Shown one piece after another: positions 54,732 to 62,394 of a stretch of DNA of 62,394 nt. The notes below the pieces were generated by a model. It made no database searches. It was not told the origin of the DNA and worked only from the letters and a program-made list of their open reading frames with translations. The stretch covers positions 1 through 62,394 of the forward strand of contig DDSA01000106.1 in NCBI GenBank assembly GCA_002343715.1, read 5' to 3'. The position numbers were made by a program, and so were the translations under genes. The stretch comes from Phycisphaerales bacterium UBA2402. GTDB taxonomy: Bacteria; Planctomycetota; Phycisphaerae; Phycisphaerales; UBA1924. Every line of letters starts with the position of its first letter. Position 1 is the stretch's first letter.

Positions 54732-56945
54732 GTGTCCGCGCCCCGCGACCAACCCACGATCCACGAGGCACTCCGCCGCTACTGGGGCTTCGAACAACTC
54801 CGCCCCGTGCAGGAGCGGGCCATCCGCCTCGGAATCGAGCGGCGCGATTCGCTGGTGGTCATGCCCACCGGAGGGGGCAAAAGCCTCTGCTACCAACTCC
54901 CCCCGCTTCTGACAGGACGGTTGACCGTCGTTGTCTCGCCCCTGATCGCGTTGATGAAGGATCAGATCGACGGCCTTCGCCTGATCGGCTATCCCGCCGC
55001 GGCCCTCTACAGCGGGCAGGAGGCCGCCGAGCAACGCGAGGTACGGGAGCGAATGGAACGCGGCGACCTGCGCCTGCTCTACCTCGCGCCCGAGCGCCTG
55101 CTGACTCCGGCGATGCTCGCGCGCCTGGCGACGCTCAACGGAGGCGCCGGCCCCGCCACGTTCGCCATTGACGAGGCCCACTGCATCAGCCAATGGGGCC
55201 ACGACTTCCGCCCCGAGTACCGCCGTCTCCGCGAACTGCGCGAAGCCTTTCCGCACGCCGCGTTCAACGCCTTCACCGCCACCGCCACGCCCCGCGTGCG
55301 CGAGGACATCGTCGCCCAGCTCGGCCTTCGTCGGCCCGAGGTGCTCGTGGGCGTCTTTGATCGTCCGAATCTCACCTACCGCGTCACACCCAAAGTCGAT
55401 GAAGACGCTCAACTGCGTTCCATCATCCAGCGCCACGAGAACCGCGCCGTCATCATCTACGCCATCAGCCGCAAGGACACCGAGGCCATCGCCGGGATGC
55501 TCAGGGCCGCGGGCATCCTCGCCGACCACTACCACGCGGGCCTGACCGCCGAGCAGCGCACCCGCGTCCAGGAATACTTCGCGCAGGAACGCACCAACGT
55601 GATCGTCGCCACCGTCGCCTTCGGCATGGGCATCGACCGCAGCAACGTCCGGTGCGTTGTTCACGCCGCCCTGCCCAAGAGCCTCGAGCACTACCAGCAG
55701 GAGACCGGCCGCGCGGGGCGGGACGGCTTGCCCAGCGAGTGCGTGCTGCTCTACTCGGGCGCCGACGCCGCGAAGTGGGCCCGCGTCATCCAGTCGGGCG
55801 CGGCCGAGACCGATGCCCCGCCCGAGCGGACAGCCGCGCAACTGTCGCACCTCGAAGAGATGCGCCAGTTCGCCGCGGGCACCGCGTGCCGCCACCGATT
55901 TCTCAGCGAGCACTTCGGCCAGCCCTACACGCCCACTACCCCGGCGGGGTGCGGCGCGTGCGATGTCTGTCTCGGGGAGTTCGACCCCGTGCCCGATGCG
56001 AACACGGTGGCGATGAAGATCGTCTCGTGCGTCGCCCGGATGGCCCAGGCCTCCGGGGGGCTGACCTTCGGCACGGTCCACATCGCCAACGTCCTCCGCG
56101 GCGCCCGCGAGAAGAGCGTTCTGGCCCGCGGCCACGACTCGCTCAGCACCTACGGCCTCCTCAAGGGGTTCTCCAAGCCCGCCGTCATCAGTTTTATCAA
56201 TCAACTCCTGGATGCGGGGCTGCTCTCCCGCGCGCCGGGCGAGTACCCCACCATCGCGCTCAACGCCGCCTCGTGGGACCTTCTCCGCGGCACGCGTACC
56301 GCCGCCCTCGTGGCACCGCGCGAGCACGTCGAAGCCGCCCCGGTCGAGGAGCCCTTCGATGAGGCGTTGTTCGAAGTCCTCCGCGCCGTGCGTGCCCGGG
56401 AAGCCGGTTCTCGCCGCGTCCCCGCGTACGCCATCTTCGCCGATACCACGCTCCAGGACATGACGCGCATCCGGCCCACGAGGCGGGCAACGTTCCTCAC
56501 CGTCCGCGGCGTGGGCGACCTCAAGTGCCGCGAGTTCGGCAAGGTCTTCGCCGAGGCCATCGCGCACCACTGCGCCCAGCGCGGCCTGCCGACGGACCTT
56601 CCCCCGACATTACCCCCCAAGCGTGCCCGCTCCGAGAAGCCGGTATCCGGGCGCAAGGCCGCGGCCTTCGACCTCTTCCGCCGGCGTGCCAACATCGAGG
56701 ACGTCTCCGACTCGCTGGGCGTGGCCGAGTCCACGGCGTATGGGTACCTCGCCGAGTTCATCGCGCACGATCGGCCCGCGAGTATCAGCGCCTGGATCGA
56801 CACCGCGACGTACGAAGCCGTTGCCGCGGCCAAGCAAACCCTCGCCACCGTGTACGCAAGCAGTATCCGCGAACACCTGGGCGGAAATGTCTCCTACAGC
56901 CACATCCGCATCGCACTTGCCCATCTGCGGAATCGGCTTGGATGA
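54732..56945 (+). CDS. recQ: ATP-dependent DNA helicase RecQ
   Basis: 737 residues from the GTG at 54732 (the frame stays open upstream, through the VIT/CCC1 gene, but the family start is here). Motif 0 FEQLRPVQERAI, Walker A MPTGGGKSLCYQLPP (K50), DEAH as AIDEAHCISQWGHDFRPEYR, FTATATPRVREDIV, and motif VI QQETGRAGRDGLPSE. The zinc site has CRHRF and CGACDVC. The winged-helix RQC region contains LTFGTVHIANVLRGAREKSV. An HRDC domain follows (FEVLRAVRAREAGSRRVPAY to FLTVRGVGDLKCREFG), and a C-terminal helix-turn-helix (ANIEDVSDSLGVAESTAYGY). An OLD-family gene follows 118 bases downstream on the same strand. Confidence 0.94.
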   Translation: MSAPRDQPTIHEALRRYWGFEQLRPVQERAIRLGIERRDSLVVMPTGGGKSLCYQLPPLLTGRLTVVVSPLIALMKDQIDGLRLIGYPAAALYSGQEAAEQREVRERMERGDLRLLYLAPERLLTPAMLARLATLNGGAGPATFAIDEAHCISQWGHDFRPEYRRLRELREAFPHAAFNAFTATATPRVREDIVAQLGLRRPEVLVGVFDRPNLTYRVTPKVDEDAQLRSIIQRHENRAVIIYAISRKDTEAIAGMLRAAGILADHYHAGLTAEQRTRVQEYFAQERTNVIVATVAFGMGIDRSNVRCVVHAALPKSLEHYQQETGRAGRDGLPSECVLLYSGADAAKWARVIQSGAAETDAPPERTAAQLSHLEEMRQFAAGTACRHRFLSEHFGQPYTPTTPAGCGACDVCLGEFDPVPDANTVAMKIVSCVARMAQASGGLTFGTVHIANVLRGAREKSVLARGHDSLSTYGLLKGFSKPAVISFINQLLDAGLLSRAPGEYPTIALNAASWDLLRGTRTAALVAPREHVEAAPVEEPFDEALFEVLRAVRAREAGSRRVPAYAIFADTTLQDMTRIRPTRRATFLTVRGVGDLKCREFGKVFAEAIAHHCAQRGLPTDLPPTLPPKRARSEKPVSGRKAAAFDLFRRRANIEDVSDSLGVAESTAYGYLAEFIAHDRPASISAWIDTATYEAVAAAKQTLATVYASSIREHLGGNVSYSHIRIALAHLRNRLG

Positions 56946-57063
56946 TCTGCCGCCTGTTGCTCGCACCGGCGACAGCATGAACAACCGCCCGCGTTCGTTC
57001 TGGGTCACAAAAGCGCCAAGCGAGTAGAATGCTTCGACACACACCCCGAACCGGAGACACGCT

Positions 57064-58875
57064 TTGACTCACCGCCCCGCACCAGCCGCCCGAACCGTCC
57101 GACCGGTGCTGCCGCGGCCGAGCACTCCCGAACCGCCGATTCATCTCCGCCACGTTGTCATCGAGAACTTCCGCACTATCCGGCGGCTTGCGATCGACCT
57201 CGAACCCCGGGCCACCGCGCTGATCGGCGAGAACAACTGCGGAAAAACCGCGGCCCTCGACGCGCTGGAACGGCTGCTGGGTCGGGCCGCACAACTCCAT
57301 GCCGACACTTCGGGGTTCCCTGCCTCGCTGGCCGCGCTTCACCCCGAAGAGCAGGGCGAAACACGCTGCACCTTGGTCTTCCGCATTCTGCGAACGGACC
57401 ACCTGCCCACCAACGAACGCACGATCTTGGATGCCGCGTGTCGCGCCGCGGCGGTGGCGGGCGCAGATCGCGGGGAGGCGGGCACCCTCGCCGTGCGTGT
57501 TCGGGTCAGCCCCGATGATTCCCACGCCGTCACATGTGAAGTTCTCGGTGCTCCGGAGCGGGTCGCACGGTGCCGCGATCCCCGCGCCGTACTCGGAGCG
57601 CTGCGGGCCGTCATCCCGATCATCCGTGTGCGTCCCTTGATACCCTGGGCGAGTGTCGCGGAGAGCCGGACCGCCGACACCGCTCGCGGGAGGGTCTTGA
57701 CGCTCTACCGGCGGCTGGTTTCCGGTGGAGATGGTGGTCAGACAGGAATCCAAGAACTCCGACGCGCGCTGCTCGATGCGAAGGAGATCGTTGAATCTGT
57801 CGGCACCCAGTTGCGACCCGTTGCGATGCCCGACCGCCATCTCGATGACCTGATCGGCACGCCGCAACCGGTAACGACCACGCTCTTCTCCGCCGCGGGC
57901 TTGGAGGGGGACAACGCCGGTGAGGTCCGACTCCTTTCTCTGTTGCTGCTCGTCGGGGCGATGCTGGACGCGATCGGCGACTCTCCGCTCGCACCGTATG
58001 CCACGCCCGTGCTGCTCATGGATGATCTTGGTGCGGGGTTTCACCCTTCGTGGCTTGCCGCCACGGCGGGCATGGTTTTGAACCTGCCGCTGCAGATCGT
58101 CCTGTCAACGCACGTCGGAGAGATGCTCGCGCGGGTGCCCCTGACCTCGGTTCGGCGGCTGGTGCGCCGCGGCGGAGAAGTGGCCGTGCGCGCTGTGGGA
58201 AGTTCGCTGCGACGGCGGGATGATCTGCGGCGGGTGGGGTATCACATCCGCATGAGCAAACCCGAGGCGTTGTTCGCCCGTTGTTGGCTGCTGGTCGAGG
58301 GTGAGACGGAGGCGTGGCTACTGCCGGAGTTCGCGCGGCTCGCCGGCATCGAGTTCGCGGTAGAGGGCATTCGCTGCGTGGAGTTCGCGCAATGCGGCAT
58401 CCCGCCACTCGTCCGGCTCGCGGATGATCTGGGCATCACGTGGCGGCTGCTGACCGACGGGGACCAGGCGGGAGAGAACTACGAACGGGCCGCGGATTCG
58501 CTGTGCCCGCCGGGCGATTCGCGTGTAGTGCGGCTCCGAGCGCCAGACATCGAACACTTCCTGTACCGACACGGGTTCCATCAGGTCTACCGACGCGCCG
58601 CGGGATTCCGGTCCACCGCACCCCCGGCATCCGAATCGCCCGGCGCGGTTCGCGCTGTCATCCGGCAGGCGATCAAGAAGATGAGCAAGCCCGCGTTGGC
58701 GCTCGCCGTTCTCGAAACGGCGAACGCCGAGGGTGCCGCGCGGGTGCCCGCACCGCTGCGAAACTTGGCCATCGAACTCGCTTGGTTGGCGCGTGGACAC
58801 GGCACCGCGCCACCATGCCCTGCCGCGCCGAACACACCCCCGCGTCCGTCACGGCGCCCGACCCGCGAGCGATGA
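57064..58875 (+). CDS. OLD-family ATPase-Toprim nuclease (YbjD-like)
   Basis: 603 residues. ABC-type ATPase with Walker A LIGENNCGKTAALDALERLL at about residue 55. The Walker B/D-loop region reads TPVLLMDDLGAGFHPSWLAA with the following QIVLSTHVGEMLARVP. A Toprim domain is in the second half: WLLVEGETEAWLLPEFARLA with the catalytic Glu and, further on, WRLLTDGDQAGENYERAADS with the metal-binding Asp pair. The arrangement ATPase then Toprim defines OLD-type nucleases. The start is a TTG at 57064 and is not certain. Family members act in phage defence or repair; here the role is unknown. The gene lies 118 bases after recQ. Its 3' end overlaps the convergent surface-protein gene by 27 bases. Confidence 0.8.
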   Translation: MTHRPAPAARTVRPVLPRPSTPEPPIHLRHVVIENFRTIRRLAIDLEPRATALIGENNCGKTAALDALERLLGRAAQLHADTSGFPASLAALHPEEQGETRCTLVFRILRTDHLPTNERTILDAACRAAAVAGADRGEAGTLAVRVRVSPDDSHAVTCEVLGAPERVARCRDPRAVLGALRAVIPIIRVRPLIPWASVAESRTADTARGRVLTLYRRLVSGGDGGQTGIQELRRALLDAKEIVESVGTQLRPVAMPDRHLDDLIGTPQPVTTTLFSAAGLEGDNAGEVRLLSLLLLVGAMLDAIGDSPLAPYATPVLLMDDLGAGFHPSWLAATAGMVLNLPLQIVLSTHVGEMLARVPLTSVRRLVRRGGEVAVRAVGSSLRRRDDLRRVGYHIRMSKPEALFARCWLLVEGETEAWLLPEFARLAGIEFAVEGIRCVEFAQCGIPPLVRLADDLGITWRLLTDGDQAGENYERAADSLCPPGDSRVVRLRAPDIEHFLYRHGFHQVYRRAAGFRSTAPPASESPGAVRAVIRQAIKKMSKPALALAVLETANAEGAARVPAPLRNLAIELAWLARGHGTAPPCPAAPNTPPRPSRRPTRER

Positions 58876-61800
58876 ACCGCCCGCGGCACCGGCCGGCAAC
58901 TCATCTCGGTCCACGCTCATCGACTCGGGCTTGCCGAAGGCGGCGGGGTGGAGGTAGCGCCCCCGGTCCCGAGCGGGTTTGTCCTGTTCGACAGGTGTGC
59001 GGTTGGTGTTGGCGAAGGCATCCTTGCGGATCCCCGTAACCATCCAACTCACTTCGACGTTAGGAATGCTGGTGCGGATGGTGAAGCGGTTGGCGTCGAT
59101 CTTCCTGACGACCTTGGCCCAGACGAAGTCGGTGCGGTCATCCTCGTCGATGACCGTCAGTTGATAGCGGTAGTCCGAGTTGAGCGCCTCGAAGTAATCC
59201 GGGAGAGTCACAACGGCGTAGCCCGCGCCATCGGTGGTGGTCACACCGTCATACATGTTTTTCATGTCCGGGCTTTCGATGCACGTGTGGGTCAGGGTCT
59301 TGTTGGCCGGGTCGAGCGGGTGGTCAATCTTGAAGGTCTTGCTGCCCGCGCTCACGTTGCCCGTGACATGGGCGGTGCCGCTCACATAGAACGTGTAAGA
59401 ACTGCTGTAGCCGTTGATGGTGCAGCGCCCGCTGCCGTCATCGAGAATATTGCGGAAAGACGGCTCGCCGATGTTGACGTTCGTCAGGGAACCCACGCGC
59501 CCATCGGTGTGGCGTGCTCCGAAATAGGACCGCTTCGCCCCCGCCGCCAGCCCGCCCTGCGTGGACGCCTGCGGGTTGTACATGCCCAGTTGGATTGTCC
59601 CGTACGAGTTCCAGAGCTGCCCCCCGACCGCGTCGTTGGTGTTACGCACGCGCAGCGTTGCATCGCTCCCGGCGACTTCGAGCAACTCGTCTGGTGAGGT
59701 CGTACCAATGCCCACATAGCCCCCGTTGCGGATCACCATGCGGCGGGCGGAGTTGAACTCATCGATGAAGAAATAGTCGTTTGTGCTGTCGTACTCCATG
59801 CGCCAGGTTTTGGAATCGGCGCTGTTGAAGATGCCGATCGCACCATCCTGTACGGTGAGCCGCTCCCCGGGGGACGCCGTGCCGATACCGACGTTGCCCG
59901 CATCACTCAACGTCAGCGTCGGCGTCGTGAGGTCGCTGCGCTTGAAGATCAGATCGCCGTACCCGGAAAGATCCGCCGACCCGGTGAAGCGCACCTGCCA
60001 CGTCCGAAGCGCGGCCGAAGTGTTCGTCATCGTCAGGCCCGTGCCGAAGGCCGAGGTGGAACTCAGCGTCGCCGAACTCGCCGAAGACAGCGAGTTCGAG
60101 TTGTTGACGGTAAGGCCGGAGAAGGCCGATCCCGTGTCGAGGATCACTCCGCCCTGCGCCCGCACGCGGAACTGGTCCGCCGCGGAACTGGCGTAGGACG
60201 GCAGTTGAGAGTCGGCCCAAACAAAGGCGCCGTTGTGCGCGGCGTTGGCGTTGTACCCCGCGGCGAAGGCATACAGCCCGCTCGCCGTGTTCGCCGAGCC
60301 GCCGGGGATGGTCGCCCCGCCGCCGGAGGCGGTGTTGCCATATCCGCCGCCGACCGTTGCGGAATCACCGCTCGCCGTGTTGAGACGACCACCGCCCACG
60401 GTGGCGAACGTCGCGTCCGTTGATGAAGCGCCCGCGTTGCCGGCGGTGTTGTCGATGCCGCCCGAAACCGTGCCGCCATCGTCGTTCACGATGTTCTCGC
60501 GCTGGACAGGAACGCCGTGACGGTTCTCAAACCATCCGCCACCGCCGATGGTCGCCGCCATCGCGCCATTGTTGATGGTGTTGGCACTCCAACCGGAGTT
60601 GATGTTCGTCGTCGTCCACGTTTCGGGGACCGATCCCCGGGCGATGGGTGTCGCGAGAAAGGCCCGCTGGTTGTTCGCCCGCAGTTCGATCGGGATGTTG
60701 TCGGTGGTGCCGATGAAGTTGAACGCCGTCAGGCCGCTGTTGCCGCCCGTGCGCCAGAAAACTCCGTTGGTCGATGTGGGCTGATACTCCGCCGACTCCT
60801 GATTCCACATGAGGATCGAGCCGCTGCTTGGCGCACCCGTGCCGACGCGATAGCCGCGGATGCCCATCACCGTCGGGGCCGGGTACGTCCCGACCAGATC
60901 GCCCGCGGCCGCGCCGCTGGGCGGAAACGCGCTGGGCGCCCCGGTGATCTTCGACCACGCCACATCATTCACCAGCACGTTGGTGATCGCACCGGCGGGG
61001 ATGGAGACGACCGTGCCGGCAATGCTGATGCCCGTGCCCGCGGTGTACGTGGTATTGCTGTCAACACCCGGAGACCAGGCGCTGCCCGTCCATTTGAGCA
61101 CCTGACCCGTGGCGGTGGGATTCCCTGTCACCGGCCACCCGTTGATCTTCGCCACGCCGGGATTGGGGTAACTGCCCACCAGGTCGCCGCCCGCTGCGCC
61201 ACTGGGCGGCAGGGTCGTGGGTCGGTTGCTGACTTTCGTCCAATCCACATCGCTGATGAGCGCGTTGCCGATGCCCAGGTTCGGCACGCTCACCACCGTG
61301 CCGGTGATGTTGATGCCGGTTCCCCCGGTGTACGTCGCGCCGATATCCGTGCCCGGCGACCAGGCCGCGCCCGTCCACTTGAGCACCTGCCCCGCGCTGC
61401 TGGGCGTGCCGGACAGGGGCGCGCCGTTGATCCGGGCCACGTTGGGATTGGGGTATGTGCCCGAAAGGTCGCCCGCCGCGGACCCGCTGGGCGGGAACGC
61501 GCTGGGCGCGCCCGTGACCTTCGTCCACGCGACATCGCTGATCTCTGCGTTGCCGACAGCGTTCGCGGCGATGATGGGGTTCGGGTACGCGCCGGCCAGG
61601 TCCCCGCCCGCGCTGCCAACTGGCGGAAACGCCGCCGGCGCGCCCGTCACTTTCGTCCAGGCGACATCATTGATGAGCGCATTCGTGATGCCCAGGTTGG
61701 GCACGCTGATGATCGTGCCGGTGATATTGATGCCCTGCCCCGCAGTGTAGGTGCCGGACATATCCGCGCCCGGCTCCCAGCGGAGTTGAGCGTTGTTCCA

Positions 61801-62394
61801 CTTGAGAACCTGTTGATCCGTCGGCGCAACCGCCGCCACCGCCCGCCCTTGCAACCTCGCCACCGTGTTCGCGCCGGGCGCGCCCGTCACGTCCCCCACC
61901 AGGTCCTGACTCTCGTTCCAGTAGCGGCCGTCCGCGAACGTTGTATCGAGGGCGAACTGCCCCGCGTTGAGCGTGAGACCGGTTCCCGCGGTGTATGTGG
62001 TGTTCGCGTCCCCCGCCGGCTCCCAGCGCTGCGCGTTGTTGTTCCACTTCAGGACCGCCTGGTCGAAGGGTGTGGAGGGTGACACGACGCGACCGGCGAT
62101 GCGGTTGACGGTCGTAGCCCCGCGCGGACCGGTGACATCGCCGCCAAGCGAATCCGTCTGCCGCCAGTACCGCGAGTCTGCAAACGCCGTGTCCAGTGCG
62201 AACTGCCCCGCATTGAGGGTCAGCCCGGTCCCGGCGGCGTACGTTGTGTCCATATCCGCTGCGGGAGACCACGCCGCGCCTGTCCACTTCAACACCTGCC
62301 CCGCCGCGGTCGGCGATCCCATAAGCGGTGAGCCGTTCAATCCGGTCACGCTCGGGTCAGGATAGCTGCCGGAGAGGTCGCCCCCCGCCGCGCC
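58849..62394 (-). CDS. Very long repetitive fibre-like surface protein, 5' end beyond the window
   Basis: At least 1181 residues; the frame stays open to the right edge, so the start and any export signal are outside. The N-terminal half is modular repeats: five GQVLKW-type units (LKWTGAAWSP, LKWNNNAQRWEP and variants), TYTAGTGINITGTVVSVP-like strands, and four VAWTKVTGAPSAFPP units. In the middle is a YadA/Hep_Hag head-like run (ATVGGGRLNTASGDSATVGG). Toward the C-terminus is a tail-fibre-like region with NVGIGTASPGERLTVQDGAI and SGTAHVTGNVSAGSKTFKID. The last domain contains HPLDPANKTLTHTCIESPDM and ALNSDYRYQLTVIDEDD, as in other bacterial fibre proteins. It lacks the paired-loop Cys end. 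Likely surface adhesin or fibre; not clearly phage. Confidence 0.75.
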   Translation of the reverse strand, partial: GAAGGDLSGSYPDPSVTGLNGSPLMGSPTAAGQVLKWTGAAWSPAADMDTTYAAGTGLTLNAGQFALDTAFADSRYWRQTDSLGGDVTGPRGATTVNRIAGRVVSPSTPFDQAVLKWNNNAQRWEPAGDANTTYTAGTGLTLNAGQFALDTTFADGRYWNESQDLVGDVTGAPGANTVARLQGRAVAAVAPTDQQVLKWNNAQLRWEPGADMSGTYTAGQGINITGTIISVPNLGITNALINDVAWTKVTGAPAAFPPVGSAGGDLAGAYPNPIIAANAVGNAEISDVAWTKVTGAPSAFPPSGSAAGDLSGTYPNPNVARINGAPLSGTPSSAGQVLKWTGAAWSPGTDIGATYTGGTGINITGTVVSVPNLGIGNALISDVDWTKVSNRPTTLPPSGAAGGDLVGSYPNPGVAKINGWPVTGNPTATGQVLKWTGSAWSPGVDSNTTYTAGTGISIAGTVVSIPAGAITNVLVNDVAWSKITGAPSAFPPSGAAAGDLVGTYPAPTVMGIRGYRVGTGAPSSGSILMWNQESAEYQPTSTNGVFWRTGGNSGLTAFNFIGTTDNIPIELRANNQRAFLATPIARGSVPETWTTTNINSGWSANTINNGAMAATIGGGGWFENRHGVPVQRENIVNDDGGTVSGGIDNTAGNAGASSTDATFATVGGGRLNTASGDSATVGGGYGNTASGGGATIPGGSANTASGLYAFAAGYNANAAHNGAFVWADSQLPSYASSAADQFRVRAQGGVILDTGSAFSGLTVNNSNSLSSASSATLSSTSAFGTGLTMTNTSAALRTWQVRFTGSADLSGYGDLIFKRSDLTTPTLTLSDAGNVGIGTASPGERLTVQDGAIGIFNSADSKTWRMEYDSTNDYFFIDEFNSARRMVIRNGGYVGIGTTSPDELLEVAGSDATLRVRNTNDAVGGQLWNSYGTIQLGMYNPQASTQGGLAAGAKRSYFGARHTDGRVGSLTNVNIGEPSFRNILDDGSGRCTINGYSSSYTFYVSGTAHVTGNVSAGSKTFKIDHPLDPANKTLTHTCIESPDMKNMYDGVTTTDGAGYAVVTLPDYFEALNSDYRYQLTVIDEDDRTDFVWAKVVRKIDANRFTIRTSIPNVEVSWMVTGIRKDAFANTNRTPVEQDKPARDRGRYLHPAAFGKPESMSVDRDELPAGAAGGSSLAGRAP
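60850..62394 (-). repeat. Modular repeats of the fibre-like protein
   Basis: Degenerate coding repeats of roughly 100-280 bases recur, for example the units ending in the codons for WTKV at about 60930, 61215, 61500 and 61640. The array continues off the window edge, so its length is unknown. Confidence 0.7.

Noticed and set aside
54168..56570. An 800-codon open frame on the minus strand
   Set aside because: It is antisense to recQ and the VIT/CCC1 gene; the translation matches no family and has biased composition.
54732..58875. Gabija defence system
   Set aside because: The helicase is RecQ, not the UvrD-like GajB, and it has full housekeeping RecQ domains. I keep only the weaker observation that the two genes are neighbours.
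60517..62082. A 521-codon + strand frame opposite the fibre protein
   Set aside because: Arg/Gly/Asp-rich shadow of the repeats; the minus-strand frame has coherent repeat modules.
58849..62394. Prophage tail-fibre gene
   Set aside because: No capsid, portal, terminase or tail genes are nearby; the C-terminal domain is found in non-phage bacterial proteins.

Overview
The window is GC-rich, tightly packed chromosomal DNA, most likely from a planctomycete of the Phycisphaerae/Phycisphaerales type. Four things point there. Seven secreted proteins end in the same Asp/Gly-rich paired-loop domain closed by a Cys, a type I associate with Phycisphaerae. There is a type II pseudopilin-like secreted protein, an ECF sigma factor directly followed by a Ser/Thr kinase with TPR repeats, and many starts lack a clear Shine-Dalgarno. 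This placement is inference; there is no rRNA to confirm it.

Layout. 1-1.35 kb: acyl-CoA (methylcrotonyl/propionyl type) carboxyltransferase, cut by the window edge. 1.4-3.8 kb: secreted matrixin-like metalloprotease. 4.1-6.8 kb: gyrA. 7.0-7.8 kb: small secreted trypsin-like protein. 7.8-10.0 kb: operon of a secreted unknown, an ECF sigma factor and a one-TM candidate anti-sigma protein. 10.2-12.0 kb: gatC-gatA. 12.1-12.6 kb: small secreted loop-repeat protein. 12.8-16.3 kb: mfd. 16.5-17.5 kb: SbtA-type permease. 17.7-20.0 kb: large secreted beta-rich protein. 20.0-22.4 kb: divergent prmC and a class V aminotransferase. 22.4-26.2 kb: FUN14-like protein, motA, motB and a cardiolipin synthase, all on the + strand. 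26.6-28.1 kb: htrA/degP-type protease with a clear terminator. 28.1-30.8 kb: pseudopilin-like protein and ATP-dependent PEP carboxykinase.

30.9-43.0 kb is the most distinctive part. It holds four large exported peptidases on the minus strand: an M1 metallopeptidase, two M36-like paralogues and an S8 subtilase. All carry the same C-terminal paired-loop Cys domain. A divergent gene for a SAM-methyltransferase-fold protein with an N-terminal export signal lies between the two M36 genes. 43.3-44.5 kb: a cytoplasmic methyltransferase and rpmB (L28). 44.8-45.5 kb: a secreted protein with a PEP-CTERM-like tail. 45.4-48.5 kb: ECF sigma factor and receptor-type Ser/Thr kinase. 48.6-52.4 kb: a 1267-residue exported protein built from six tandem repeats of about 182 residues. 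52.45-53.2 kb: decayed IS transposase. 53.2-54.6 kb: membrane protein and VIT/CCC1 metal transporter. 54.7-58.9 kb: recQ followed by an OLD-family ATPase-Toprim nuclease. 58.85 kb to the end: a very long repetitive, fibre-like surface protein that runs off the window.

Housekeeping genes (gyrA, mfd, gatCA, prmC, rpmB, pckA) are interleaved with a large exported proteome. The recurring theme is export plus a shared C-terminal module that probably binds calcium and may anchor or sort these proteins. I found no tRNA, rRNA, CRISPR array or intact mobile element.
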